In this document: in pieces, positions 43,166 through 49,481 of the stretch | Numbering within the stretch: the first letter of the stretch is position 1 | Layout of the letters: every line of letters starts with the position of its first letter | DNA from: Frankiaceae bacterium | GTDB taxonomy: Bacteria; Actinomycetota; Actinomycetes; BP-191 | DNA length: 49,481 nucleotides | NCBI GenBank assembly: GCA_030840645.1 | Contig: JAVEEC010000017.1 | Span: 1 to 49,481, forward strand | Direction of reading: 5' to 3' | The notes under the pieces: generated by a model | What the model saw: the letters and a program-made list of their open reading frames with translations, nothing else | Databases searched by the model: none | Told to the model about the DNA's origin: nothing | Made by a program: the position numbers and the translations under genes

Positions 43166-43183
43166 TGCTGGCAAATGCTGGCA
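43166..43183. repeat. Tandem TGCTGGCA pair beside the integrase remnant
   Basis: TGCTGGCA twice (43166-43173, 43176-43183) with 2 nt between, upstream of the integrase start. A similar pair with 3-nt spacing is at 45530-45548 and a decayed one at 47341-47353. Possibly integrase arm-type binding sites or the crossover neighbourhood; inference. Confidence 0.5.
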
Positions 43184-43260
43184 AGACCTGCAACAGGTGC
43201 AGCGCACCCTCTCCTCCTGTACGTCGCAGTGCGGCGCCCAACGGCGTCGAGGGGGAGCCC

Positions 43261-43426
43261 ATGGCACGACCCAGGAGCCTGCCGCCGGGCATCCGCCCGC
43301 GCGGGAACGCGTTCGTCTACGACTGGCGCGACGCGACCGGCAAGACGTTCCGCCGCAAGGCCGGCGACACCATCGACGAGGCGATCGCCGACAAGGCGAA
43401 GATCGACGCCGAGCGGGTGACCATCA
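43261..43426 (+). pseudogene. Truncated tyrosine-recombinase (phage integrase) N-terminus
   Basis: ATG at 43261 with GGGGGA upstream. About 54 residues (MARPRSLPPGIRPRGNAFVY ... TFRRKAGDTIDEAIADK...) match the arm-DNA-binding start of tyrosine integrases. The frame continues to a stop at 43485, but from ~43425 it is simply antisense to the M48 gene, so the integrase is cut off there. No catalytic core (R-H-x-x-R-Y) is present anywhere nearby. Its position 156 nt from tRNA-Thr in the same direction is the usual place for an integrase of a tRNA-targeted element. Confidence 0.7.
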
Positions 43427-44710
43427 GCCGAACGGCGGGAGGTTGCGGATCGCGTTCGCGACCTTCACCGCGATGCCATACCTAGTGACGTGGAGCAGCC
43501 CCACCCACACGAGCGCGGGCGCGATCCCCTGCAGCAGCCGGTTGCGCCGGCTGCCGATCTCCTCGATGTCGCCGGGCAGCAGGAAAAGCAGAACGGATAA
43601 CAGTTGGATGACCGGTGCCACACCGAAGACGACCACGCCGACTACCACCAGCTCGCGCAACGACGGCACCGTCTGCCGGCTGAGCAGAGCGCACGCGCCG
43701 GTCCCACTCAGGAACCACCGCAGCCATGACCGCAACAGGTGGCCCGGGGCGAGCGGTGTCGCGAAAGCGAGCATTCCGCCGCACGTGACGAGGACGACGA
43801 CGGCCACGGCCACGACGGCGACCTCAAACGCGGTCGTCGTCGACGCGCCGGTCATCCGACGCACGGCGAGGCCCACCATGACGAGTGCGAACGTGGTGCA
43901 GCAACCGAACGCGAACATCGGGACCCGCAGTCCGGCGAACAGGATGTCCGGGTCACCGAACGCCCGGCGCCGCTGCGCCGGCGTGGGATGCGGTTGGAGC
44001 AATGCCGGCAACGACGTCTCGTGCAGTTCGGTCTCGGGCAGGGCGTCTCGCGCGGACTCCCCGAGAACCTGGGCGGCGAGGAAGTCGGCTGCGTGCTCGC
44101 GCGACCGAAGGAACGACCGCAGGCTCACGGACGACGCAGCGAGTCCCAGAAGGAGGATCCGCACGAGCTGCGGCGCGAGCACCCAGGGGGCGCTCAGCAG
44201 AAATGCCGCGACGAACAGCACGCCGGTCGAGAGAAAATAGAAGCGTCCAAGGTCGCCAGCCCAGACGTGTCCCATCTCGTGCGCGAGCTGTACGCCGTGA
44301 CTCCGAGGGTCGCGTTTCCACCCCAGCAGCGACAACGGGCTCAGGACTATCGCGGGCTTCGTCGCCGTACCTCGCACTCGAATGCTCGCCCCCTGCCGCG
44401 GGATGACTCGCACCGAAGGGACCGGGGTACGCATGTACATCGCCAGCGCCCGTAGCGCCCTGTCGTCGTAGTCCGCGGGCTCCGACCTCTTAGGGACGCG
44501 GCAGCGAAAGCGGGCGATGACGGCGACGACCTGTAGCAGGCATCCCGTTCGTAGCGCTGACAATGCGCCGCCACCGGTGTCGAGCCAGATCAGAAGCAAG
44601 CCTCCGGCGAGAAACGCGGTGGGGCCGGCGGCGCGAACGCCGCTGGCGCCGCGGATCATTGCCGCGACCGACGGCTCGGGCGTCCAGGTCCCGAAGTCCT
44701 CAGGCTCCAT
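43424..44710 (-). CDS. M48-family membrane zinc metalloprotease
   Basis: 428 residues. Zinc motif H144-E-M-G-H148 (AHEMGHVWAGD), downstream ligand E205 in SREHAADFLAAQ, and PTPAQRRRAF later, all as in HtpX/M48B proteases. Hydrophobic segments ca. 31-48, 55-68, 155-195, 255-275, 290-320 and C-terminal ones. It should cut membrane or surface proteins. ATG at 44710 overlaps the upstream small membrane protein by 11 nt, so the two are a unit. It lies in the tRNA-Thr island with no integrase left, on the opposite strand. Its codon use has visibly fewer GC third positions than the core genes. Function in the element is not known. Confidence 0.85.
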   Translation of the reverse strand: MEPEDFGTWTPEPSVAAMIRGASGVRAAGPTAFLAGGLLLIWLDTGGGALSALRTGCLLQVVAVIARFRCRVPKRSEPADYDDRALRALAMYMRTPVPSVRVIPRQGASIRVRGTATKPAIVLSPLSLLGWKRDPRSHGVQLAHEMGHVWAGDLGRFYFLSTGVLFVAAFLLSAPWVLAPQLVRILLLGLAASSVSLRSFLRSREHAADFLAAQVLGESARDALPETELHETSLPALLQPHPTPAQRRRAFGDPDILFAGLRVPMFAFGCCTTFALVMVGLAVRRMTGASTTTAFEVAVVAVAVVVLVTCGGMLAFATPLAPGHLLRSWLRWFLSGTGACALLSRQTVPSLRELVVVGVVVFGVAPVIQLLSVLLFLLPGDIEEIGSRRNRLLQGIAPALVWVGLLHVTRYGIAVKVANAIRNLPPFG

Positions 44711-45143
44711 CGCGGAGCAGCCGTCCGACGAGTGCGTCGGCGAGCAGGATCGACTGCTCGGGGGTGAGACCGCCGAGCGTGTCGGTGTACATCACGACGG
44801 CCTCGACGAGCGCCGCCGGGTCGAGCGGCGGCGGCCCGACCGGCACCGGGATCTCGCTTGGCTCGACGTGCAGCAGTTTCCGGGTGAGGTCACGCAGCCG
44901 TTTCTCCGCGACAGCACGGACTTCCCCGCCGATTACGGACTTTGCCCAGATCACCGCGAGTACGACGTATGGCGCAACGACGGTGACGGCGGTGTCGACG
45001 CCGTAACCCACGGATCTACCCTGGAGCCTTTCGTGCCAACGCCGCCGCGCGGTGATCTGCCGAAGAAGTGGCAGCTCGTCCGGTGCGACCATGGCGACGA
45101 CGTCCTCGGCGATTGCGATTTCGTCTTGGGTGACGTCGGCCAC
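44700..45143 (-). CDS. Small membrane protein paired with the M48 protease
   Basis: 147 residues, GTG at 45143 with AGGAG 6 nt upstream. Helical soluble N-terminus (VTQDEIAIAEDVVAMVAPDELPLLRQI), a hydrophobic segment (VAPYVVLAVIWAKSVIGG, ca. 56-72), and a C-terminal helical part (LTRKLLHVEP ... LLADALVGRLLRD). No family recognised. The 11-nt overlap with the protease ORF suggests it is a regulator, inhibitor or substrate adaptor of the M48 enzyme; inference from context only. Confidence 0.72.
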   Translation of the reverse strand: MADVTQDEIAIAEDVVAMVAPDELPLLRQITARRRWHERLQGRSVGYGVDTAVTVVAPYVVLAVIWAKSVIGGEVRAVAEKRLRDLTRKLLHVEPSEIPVPVGPPPLDPAALVEAVVMYTDTLGGLTPEQSILLADALVGRLLRDGA

Positions 45144-45500
45144 CGGAGCTCCTATGTCGTGTCGGGTGCTGCGACCCTAGCAACAGAAGCGTCCGGGAAA
45201 CGGCGCGGTTAGACATCTCCGGTGGGTCACCGAACACGTACCTGGCGATCGCGGTCGGGATCGGGATCGGATCGTCACTGTCTAGCGGGGTCGCGGCCCC
45301 CGCTCACAAACGTCGAGCGGGCCAGCCGGAATGGGAGCACGTGCGCATGGAGTGTCCCACTCCAAACGAGCCGAGGTCTCTACACCCGTCACGTTCGCCG
45401 CGACGGACGTTGCTGGGAACCTCGAACCCAATCATCCGACCATGACAGTCGTGATCATCTAGACTCCGTCGCGCCCTATCGCGTGGACCCTGGGGCTGTC

Positions 45501-45538
45501 ATCCACAGCCTCCGCGAGGCGCGTTCCGCTGCTGGCAG
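45501..45538. repeat. Repeat copy R1 (38 nt)
   Basis: Begins ATCCACAGCC and ends CTGCTGGCAG. It differs from R2 (47413-47450) at 2 of 38 positions. It runs into a TGCTGGCA pair (45530-45537, 45541-45548). In one frame it reads IHSLREARSAAG, like R2 (MHSLREARSTAG), which may be a start of an HTH-type or recombinase-related peptide, or mere conservation of a recombination site. Confidence 0.75.
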
Positions 45539-45656
45539 AGTGCTGGCAAACTAGAGGTCTAACGCCGCTACGCGACGGCATGGAGAAGGACCGGCCAATG
45601 CACCTGACGTGCTCAGACGGCATCCGGCGACACCAGCCGGCACCGCCACGAGCGCG

Positions 45657-45676
45657 CTTGTTAATCGGCAGGTTCC
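45657..45676. repeat. Attachment-site-like copy of the tRNA-Thr anticodon/T-arm segment
   Basis: CTTGTTAATCGGCAGGTTCC matches tRNA-Thr bases 43063-43081 at all 19 positions apart from one extra T. It is not a tRNA gene: flanking stems do not pair. It marks the probable far end of an element inserted at tRNA-Thr. Confidence 0.7.
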
Positions 45677-45724
45677 ATCGGTAGGTCCGGTCGTGACGCG
45701 GCCGTTCGGCGACGTCAGGACACT

Positions 45725-45856
45725 GTGGACGACTACGTCGGCACGAACGTCCCCGGCACCGTCGTCGTCGCCGTCGACCCGGTGGACGGCGGCACGGCGG
45801 TCGACGGCGTCGACGTCACGGCCGCCGCGAGGGCCCGGCTCCGGTTGCGGCCCTGA
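45725..45856 (+). pseudogene. Remnant of the 3' end of an unrecognised gene
   Basis: 43 codons, VDDYVGTNVPGTVVVAVDP ... RLRLRP, then TGA at 45854-45856. Codon use is strongly core-like (third positions almost all G/C) unlike the rest of this stretch, but there is no ribosome binding site and no family-sized frame. It reads as a tail left after insertion or deletion. Confidence 0.35.
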
Positions 45857-45978
45857 CTCATGCTGCTCACGGCTGGCGTGCCGCGTGACGGCTTTCCGTC
45901 AGTTCGTAGACATCGCGCGAGGTCGTCTGCTTTTGTCGCGAGATCGTACGTTCGTCTTCACAGCAAGGGGGTCCGCAG

Positions 45979-46581
45979 ATGCTGGGACGAAGACTGGTCC
46001 CGCTGTTCGCACTGCTCGTGGCGACACCCGTCGCGGTCGTCATGACCGCACAGCCCGCATCGGCCTACTGCTGGCTCGGAGACAAGTGGAGCACGGCAAG
46101 CCCGCACGAGGTCTGGGCGGACACGACGATTCCGGGGACGTGGTCGCCGATCGTCAGTGCATCCGTGACCGCCTGGAACAACGCCACCGGAAGTTGGAAC
46201 GCCTCCTACATCCCGCCCGGCAACTTCGGTCCTCCCTATCGTGGCGGATGGGTTGCGCGCATCGACTTCTCGAACGCCGGCTACGCCGACGTTCCGGCGA
46301 GCACGCTGTCCAACTGGACGAGCAACATGACCTGGGCGGACACGTACCTCAACACCGACTGGTCGTGGAACACGTCCGGAACGATGAACCAGGCCGGCAA
46401 GAACGTCGATGTGCGCACGATCGTCATTCACGAGCTCGGCCACTGGCTGTCTCTGGACCACCCGAACCAATGCGGTTCCATGACGACCAACGAGATCAAC
46501 GCCGTCATGAACCCGAACTGGACCAACAAGCCGAACCTCAACGCCGACGACAACGCGGGCTCGTCCGCGGTCTACCCGTGA
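45979..46581 (+). CDS. Secreted matrixin-like (metzincin) zinc metalloprotease
   Basis: 200 residues, ATG at 45979 with AAGGGGG 7 nt upstream. Signal peptide RRLVPLFALLVATPVAVVM...ASA, cleavage ca. 29. Zinc site H151-E-L-G-H155-W-L-S-L-D-H161: it follows HExxHxxGxxH except that Gly is Ser. Met-turn M177 in NAVMNPNW. Small catalytic domain only, without propeptide cysteine switch or binding domains. It overlaps a second exported gene that follows, so may act with it. It lies just beyond the att-like site, so it may or may not be part of the element. Confidence 0.85.
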   Translation: MLGRRLVPLFALLVATPVAVVMTAQPASAYCWLGDKWSTASPHEVWADTTIPGTWSPIVSASVTAWNNATGSWNASYIPPGNFGPPYRGGWVARIDFSNAGYADVPASTLSNWTSNMTWADTYLNTDWSWNTSGTMNQAGKNVDVRTIVIHELGHWLSLDHPNQCGSMTTNEINAVMNPNWTNKPNLNADDNAGSSAVYP

Positions 46582-46595
46582 AGGGGGTGACGGCC

Positions 46596-47234
46596 ATGAC
46601 GGCACAGCGCCCATCGTGGATGCTCCGGGCAATGGTGCCGGCGCTCGTCGCGGTCACCGTGGCGGCGGGCGTGGCTACGATACGCGCGGGGCACGCGAGC
46701 AGCGCCGCGAAGCCTGCGGCAACGGTCCAGGACATCCACGTGGACGGGTACCCGCTCGCGAACGACCTCGCGAGCATCGTCGCGTTCGGTGGCAACCGCG
46801 ACGTCGTCGTCGGGACCGTCCAAGCGATCGGCGTGCCCCGGTGGAACACCGCCGACTACGGCCGCCCGGCCGGCTGGGACGGGACGCGGGCGCCGCGCGG
46901 CCGTGCGTACCAGATCTCGCGGCCGCTCACGGTGCGCGTCGACACGGTACTGCGGGGTGCACTGCAGGCCGGGCACGACGTTGTCGTCCGGGCGCTCGGC
47001 GGCCAGCGGGATGGCGTGCGGTTCACGTTCGAGCACGCCGCGCCGGCGTCGACCTACCGCGTAGGTGGCCGGTACGTGTTCTTCCTGACCCGTTGGGTCG
47101 ACGCCGGTGACGGCACGGTGGCCTCCACGCCGAACTTCGTGTTCACCGTCGTCGGTACCACGGCGCGGCTGTCGAGCGGTGAGTACGCGGTTCCGCTGGC
47201 CGAGCTCAGCACGCTCGTCCGGCGCTCCGGGTAG
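46596..47234 (+). CDS. Exported or membrane-anchored protein of unknown function
   Basis: 212 residues from the ATG at 46596, with AAGGGGG (46581-46587) upstream; a GTG at 46578 would overlap the matrixin stop by 4 nt and add six residues. N-terminal hydrophobic helix (MLRAMVPALVAVTVAAGVATI) then a beta-rich mature part with VQDIHVDGYPLANDLASIV, RDVVVGTVQAIGVPRWNT and RVGGRYVFFLTRW. The latter two strands recall domains that hold a small beta-barrel, but I cannot name a family. Co-transcribed with the matrixin gene; could be its substrate, chaperone or inhibitor. Confidence 0.75.
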   Translation: MTAQRPSWMLRAMVPALVAVTVAAGVATIRAGHASSAAKPAATVQDIHVDGYPLANDLASIVAFGGNRDVVVGTVQAIGVPRWNTADYGRPAGWDGTRAPRGRAYQISRPLTVRVDTVLRGALQAGHDVVVRALGGQRDGVRFTFEHAAPASTYRVGGRYVFFLTRWVDAGDGTVASTPNFVFTVVGTTARLSSGEYAVPLAELSTLVRRSG

Positions 47235-47308
47235 TCGTCATTCGGCGCTGTCGAGAGTCGGGCACGATGCGAGCAGACAGCGTCCGCGCCTGTGGCGGCG
47301 CCGAGACA

Positions 47309-47354
47309 ATCCACGGCGCGCGGCGCACGGTTTCGGTATTGGCAGAGTGCTGGC
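47309..47354. repeat. Repeat copy R3 (diverged)
   Basis: ATCCACGGC start, then ~22 diverged nt, then TGGCAGAGTGCTGGC (15 nt identical to 45532-45546 within R1 and its flank). Internal length is 31 nt against 32 in R1. It confirms that the repeat is a unit of about 45-50 nt that includes the TGCTGGCA pair. Confidence 0.6.
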
Positions 47355-47381
47355 GGACCAGACGTGCGATGTAGCGTCGCG

Positions 47382-47391
47382 CGGCAGGTTC
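47382..47391. repeat. Short tRNA-Thr-like match CGGCAGGTTC
   Basis: Ten bases shared with tRNA-Thr (43071-43080) and the att-like site (45666-45675), between R3 and R2. Alone, ten bases could be chance; its place between repeat copies makes a third, older att remnant plausible. Confidence 0.35.
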
Positions 47392-47412
47392 GCCAGTTGT
47401 CGACTGTGTGCG

Positions 47413-47450
47413 ATGCACAGCCTCCGCGAGGCGCGTTCCACTGCTGGCAG
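47413..47450. repeat. Repeat copy R2 (38 nt)
   Basis: 36 of 38 positions match R1 at 45501-45538, same orientation, 1.9 kb apart. After the shared part the sequences diverge at once. Confidence 0.75.
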
Positions 47451-47560
47451 CGACGCCGCCTCGTTGCTCGCGGTCGGGCGCGAGGTCAGCAACGTGACGG
47501 TCTGGAAGCACGCGAACTGACTCAGGCTCGGTCACGTCGTTCGGCGGTGACGACGACTCA

Positions 47561-48346
47561 TTACTGTGCCGGACACCCGGCGGAGTAGCCGCGGTCGGCA
47601 TCAGCCCGGGCCGACGGGGTGAACCCGAGCCAGGACTGCGGGCCGAAGCGTGAGTCGGATGGGGACAGCGCGCTCAGTACCACGGTCTTTGGAGCATCGT
47701 CCGACACGTACGCGGCGGCGATCCGCGTGCCCGCTGCCGGCACCTTTCCGTCAGCCCAGCGGACGGCGTACCCGTCCGTGGCAAGGTGAGCCGCCGCGAC
47801 TGACGCGGCGACCCCCGGAAGCCGGGTGCAGTACAGAGCCCCACCGGGAGCCAACGCGTTGCGCCGACCGGATACCTGGACGCCCTCGCCCCGGTGCGGG
47901 GCGCGGCCGACGCCGAGTACCAGTCCGCCGGGCAGGCTCGCCGATACCTCGATCGTCGCGACGTAACCATGGGTCTGCGCAACGATCGCGTAGTACACCG
48001 AGTCGGGTACGTGACCGTCGTTGCCTACGTACAGCCACGTACCGACGAGCTGCGGGCTTGCGGGCATCGTTTCGACGCGCACGTCGACACCCGCAGCGCG
48101 CAACTGCCGGGTCATCGCGCGAGCGGAGACATCGCTGTCGACGACCCGTACCGCAATCGTTCCGCCGGCCACCCTCTCCATCGCGAACGCCGTGCCGCCC
48201 GCGTCCCCTGGGCCACGCGCGGACAGCGCGACCAACACGCCACCCGTGAAGACGACGGCCGCGGCCATCGCCATGACGACGCGTCGCGGCGCCCTCCGGA
48301 CGGGGCCGACCGCCTGCGCTTCGCGTTCCAACGTGATCTCGCTCAT
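47561..48346 (-). CDS. Single-pass membrane protein, probable partner of the ECF sigma factor
   Basis: 261 residues from the ATG at 48346 with GGGAG 6 nt upstream. Cytoplasmic N-terminus of ~20 residues rich in Arg (VRRAPRR), one transmembrane helix (VVMAMAAAVVFTGGVLVALS, ca. 23-42), then an extracytoplasmic domain of ~215 residues (GTIAVRVVDSDVSARAMTRQLRAAGVDVRVETMP ..., then ALYCTRLPG). The topology and place just after an ECF sigma gene fit an anti-sigma or sensor, but the zinc anti-sigma motif H-x3-C-x2-C is absent and the cytoplasmic part is very short. Function uncertain. Confidence 0.7.
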   Translation of the reverse strand: MSEITLEREAQAVGPVRRAPRRVVMAMAAAVVFTGGVLVALSARGPGDAGGTAFAMERVAGGTIAVRVVDSDVSARAMTRQLRAAGVDVRVETMPASPQLVGTWLYVGNDGHVPDSVYYAIVAQTHGYVATIEVSASLPGGLVLGVGRAPHRGEGVQVSGRRNALAPGGALYCTRLPGVAASVAAAHLATDGYAVRWADGKVPAAGTRIAAAYVSDDAPKTVVLSALSPSDSRFGPQSWLGFTPSARADADRGYSAGCPAQ

Positions 48347-48402
48347 GAGGTGCTCCCGCCGTCGACGTAGACGTCGCCGTCGGGCGTGACGTCGTTGCTC
48401 AC
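48343..48402 (-). CDS. 19-residue micro-ORF coupled to both neighbours by 4-nt overlaps
   Basis: GTG at 48402 overlaps the sigma stop (GTGA); its own TGA (48343-48345) overlaps the ATG of the membrane protein (ATGA). The peptide is VSNDVTPDGDVYVDGGSTS (acidic, no positive charge). Too short for ordinary gene calling. It carries the ribosome through the gap between the two genes, so it may serve as translational coupling, or be a leftover tail. Coding status unproven. Confidence 0.4.
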   Translation of the reverse strand: MSNDVTPDGDVYVDGGSTS

Positions 48403-49028
48403 GTGTGTTCGCCACTTCCCATCACGCCGATACAGGCGCCGTTGTGGCGCTCGCCCTGTTCATGTCCGGTCGGTGCGGGCTGGTGCGGAACTTCACTCGT
48501 TTGGGTGAACGTGGGCCGGCGCGAACGAACTGTCCCGACAGGGATGCCGAGGACCGCTGAGGCGGCGTCGACACTGAGGTCCGCGACGAGGCACAGATCG
48601 ACGACGGCACGTTCGCGTCGTGGCAACCGGCCGAGCGCGTCTCGGAGTGCGGCTCCGTCGCGTTGCTCGTCCGCGTGCCGTACCGCGTCGTCGGCGCAGT
48701 CAGGCGAGGCCGTCTCGGGGTTCGAGGCGTGGTACCGGTCGAGTGCGGCAGCGTGACGGCGGGCCGCGCGCCTGGCGTTGCGTGCGACGTTCGTCGCGAT
48801 GCCGAACAGCCACGGGCGCAATGAGTCGTCGACGACATGTGCGCGCGCATGGCAGCGCCACGCTTCGAGGAAGACGAGTGACAGCAAGTCCTCGGCGGCC
48901 GACGCCGATTCGCAGCGCCTCACCAGGAAGGCGAAGACCTCTCGCGCGTGTGCGTCGAACATCTCCGAGAAGGCGTCGTGGCACCCCGCGCGTAACCGCA
49001 CGGCCACGCCTTCCCCCGGACTCGTCAC
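48399..49028 (-). CDS. ECF-type RNA polymerase sigma factor with unusual C-terminus
   Basis: About 209 residues. Sigma-2: CHDAFSEMFDAHAREVFAFLVRRCESASAAEDLLSLVFLEAWRCHARA, RPWLFGIATNVARNARRA; sigma-4: ALRDALGRLPRRERAVVDLCLVADLSVDAASAVLGIPVGTVRSR. After VRSR the usual end of the recognition helix (LxRARxxL) is replaced by ~37 residues of RPTFTQTSEVPHQPAPTGHE... that do not look like sigma-4. Another frame reads RAGPRSPKRVKFRT there, so a frameshift is possible. GTG at 49028 is assumed; GTGs at 49007 or 49001, closer to a GGGGGAAGG run, are alternatives. Start of a sigma-micro-ORF-membrane-protein operon. Confidence 0.85.
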   Translation of the reverse strand: MTSPGEGVAVRLRAGCHDAFSEMFDAHAREVFAFLVRRCESASAAEDLLSLVFLEAWRCHARAHVVDDSLRPWLFGIATNVARNARRAARRHAAALDRYHASNPETASPDCADDAVRHADEQRDGAALRDALGRLPRRERAVVDLCLVADLSVDAASAVLGIPVGTVRSRRPTFTQTSEVPHQPAPTGHEQGERHNGACIGVMGSGEHT

Positions 49029-49133
49029 GTATGCGGCATCGGCATGGCGCTGTATGGGCTTGACGTAACACGTCTAGGACTCGGGTGGGTGCCCGCGGCG
49101 GTCGGGGCCACTACTGTCGACTGCTGAGACCGC

Positions 49134-49481
49134 TCAGACCAGCTCGCGGCGCTTCCTGCTCAGGTACGCGCGCTCGGCGGAGTTCTGGGTGGCGGCGATG
49201 GCTGCGTCGTACGACTCCTTCGCCTCGGCGGTGCGGCCGAGCCTGCGGAGCATCTCGGCGCGGGCGGCGTGCCATGCGTGGTAGCCCGCGAGCGGCAGCC
49301 GGTCGACCAGGGTGAGGGCGACGTTCGGGCCGTCCAGCTCCGCGACCGCGACCGCGCGGTTGAGTGCGACGATCGGCGACGGGTCGAGCCGGGTCAGCTG
49401 GTCGTACAGCGCGACCACCTGCGACCAGTCCGTGTCCGACGCGGTGGGGGCGTCGGTGTGGACGGCGTTGATCGCGGCGAG
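49134..49481 (-). CDS. ECF42-type sigma factor, C-terminal part (cut by window edge)
   Basis: Partial; the reading frame is open to base 49481, beginning LAAINAVHTDAPTASDTDW. Then QVVALYDQLTRLDPSPIVALNRAVAVAELDGPNVALTLVDRLPLAGYHAWHAARAEMLRRLGRTAEAKESYDAAI, the C-terminal TPR-like (DUF6596/SnoaL-free) extension that marks ECF42 proteins, ending LSRKRREL. Its sigma-2 and sigma-4 regions lie beyond the window. ECF42 factors are often linked to DGPF-domain (YCII) proteins, normally encoded upstream of the sigma gene; none is seen on this side. Confidence 0.88.
   Translation of the reverse strand, partial: LAAINAVHTDAPTASDTDWSQVVALYDQLTRLDPSPIVALNRAVAVAELDGPNVALTLVDRLPLAGYHAWHAARAEMLRRLGRTAEAKESYDAAIAATQNSAERAYLSRKRRELV

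Larger units (their letters stand above)
45144..45978. other. 835-nt stretch without an intact gene: repeat, att-like site and gene remnant
   Basis: From 45144 to ~45500 I see only the probable promoter side of the membrane protein/M48 pair (a TAGGGT hexamer on the minus strand near 45175). Then repeat copy R1 (45501-45538) with the TGCTGGCA pair, the tRNA-Thr-like segment (45657-45676), a 3' gene remnant (45725-45856), and the leader of the matrixin gene. Open frames in this stretch have poor codon quality and no start with a ribosome binding site. Confidence 0.6.
47235..47560. other. 326-nt stretch without a gene: repeat copies and a short tRNA-like match
   Basis: It holds R3 (47309-47354), a CGGCAGGTTC match to tRNA-Thr (47382-47391) and R2 (47413-47450). 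From R2 an ATG opens a 35-codon frame ending at 47520 (MHSLREARSTAG ... VTVWKHAN), with HTH-like flavour but no ribosome binding site. Nothing else is recognisable. Confidence 0.6.

Noticed and set aside
43427..43485. C-terminal continuation of the integrase frame
   Set aside because: From ~43425 it is antisense to the M48 gene's 3' end and has no integrase character; the real remnant stops there.
45222..45554. 110-codon plus-strand open frame ending in HSLREARSAAGRVLAN
   Set aside because: No ribosome binding site, poor codon third positions, and its end is repeat R1. Treated as island spacer.
45657..45690. Possible second tRNA gene (tRNA-Thr-like sequence)
   Set aside because: Only anticodon-loop to T-stem bases are shared; acceptor and D stems are absent. 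Better explained as an attachment site.
47413..47520. 35-codon frame with HTH-like end as a regulator gene
   Set aside because: Too short, no ribosome binding site, and its first part is repeat R2; noted only as remnant.
49060..49082. Plus-strand -35 TTGACG near the right end
   Set aside because: No -10 at the right distance and no plus-strand gene follows.

Overview
The window comes from a very high-G+C actinobacterium: codon third positions are almost always G or C, GTG starts and 4-nt GTGA/ATGA overlaps are common, and it carries CarD, DisA, an actinobacterial-type SigH and a PPOX-family oxidoreductase. A chemotaxis operon behind a sequence that fits the FliA-type motility promoter suggests a motile, possibly zoospore-forming or sporulating, lineage. 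The genus cannot be read from the sequence.

Backbone. The window keeps an ancient gene order also known from Bacillus subtilis (clpC-radA-disA-yacL-ispD-ispF-...-cysS-...-rlmB-...-sigH). Here it reads clpC (1-1590), mutY, disA, radA, carD, a YacL-like PIN/TRAM protein, ispD, ispF, cysS, rlmB, sigH, then tRNA-Thr at 43.0 kb. Three accessory blocks interrupt it. (1) Chemotaxis, 3.6-6.9 kb: stand-alone Hpt, CheB, CheR with a TPR-like tail, and CheW, with no CheA or receptor nearby. (2) Secondary metabolism, 9.6-13.4 kb: UbiA-type prenyltransferase, divergent from a UbiG-like methyltransferase, an acyl-CoA dehydrogenase homologue and a type III polyketide synthase, resembling the alkylresorcinol/prenylated methoxyhydroquinone (agq-type) cluster of Actinoplanes. 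(3) Cell-surface polysaccharide, 18.9-37.6 kb: a Wzz/BY-kinase-like protein with a broken P-loop, two GT4 enzymes, an O-antigen-ligase-like polymerase, a flippase, a secreted glycosidase-like protein, a WecB-type epimerase, GT2, GT87, a methyltransferase, a deacetylase, two FAD oxidoreductases, and a DegT/Gfo-Idh-MocA/hexapeptide-acetyltransferase trio that recalls the Wbp amino-sugar pathway.

Right end. Downstream of tRNA-Thr (43031-43104) lies a decayed integrative region. It has a truncated integrase start (43261-43426), a two-gene module of M48 metalloprotease plus small membrane protein, a 20-nt near-copy of the tRNA-Thr anticodon/T-arm segment at 45657-45676 (putative att site), three diverged copies of a 38-45 bp repeat, a gene remnant, a secreted matrixin-like protease and an exported protein of unknown function. 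After this come an ECF sigma factor, a 19-codon micro-ORF and a single-pass membrane protein, joined by 4-nt overlaps, and then the C-terminal end of an ECF42-type sigma factor that runs off the window.

Most interesting: the CTCA-N17-GCCGAA promoter in front of a CheA-less Che operon; the tRNA-Thr island with its M48 module; the ECF/micro-ORF/membrane-protein arrangement; and the BY-kinase-like protein that has lost its P-loop.
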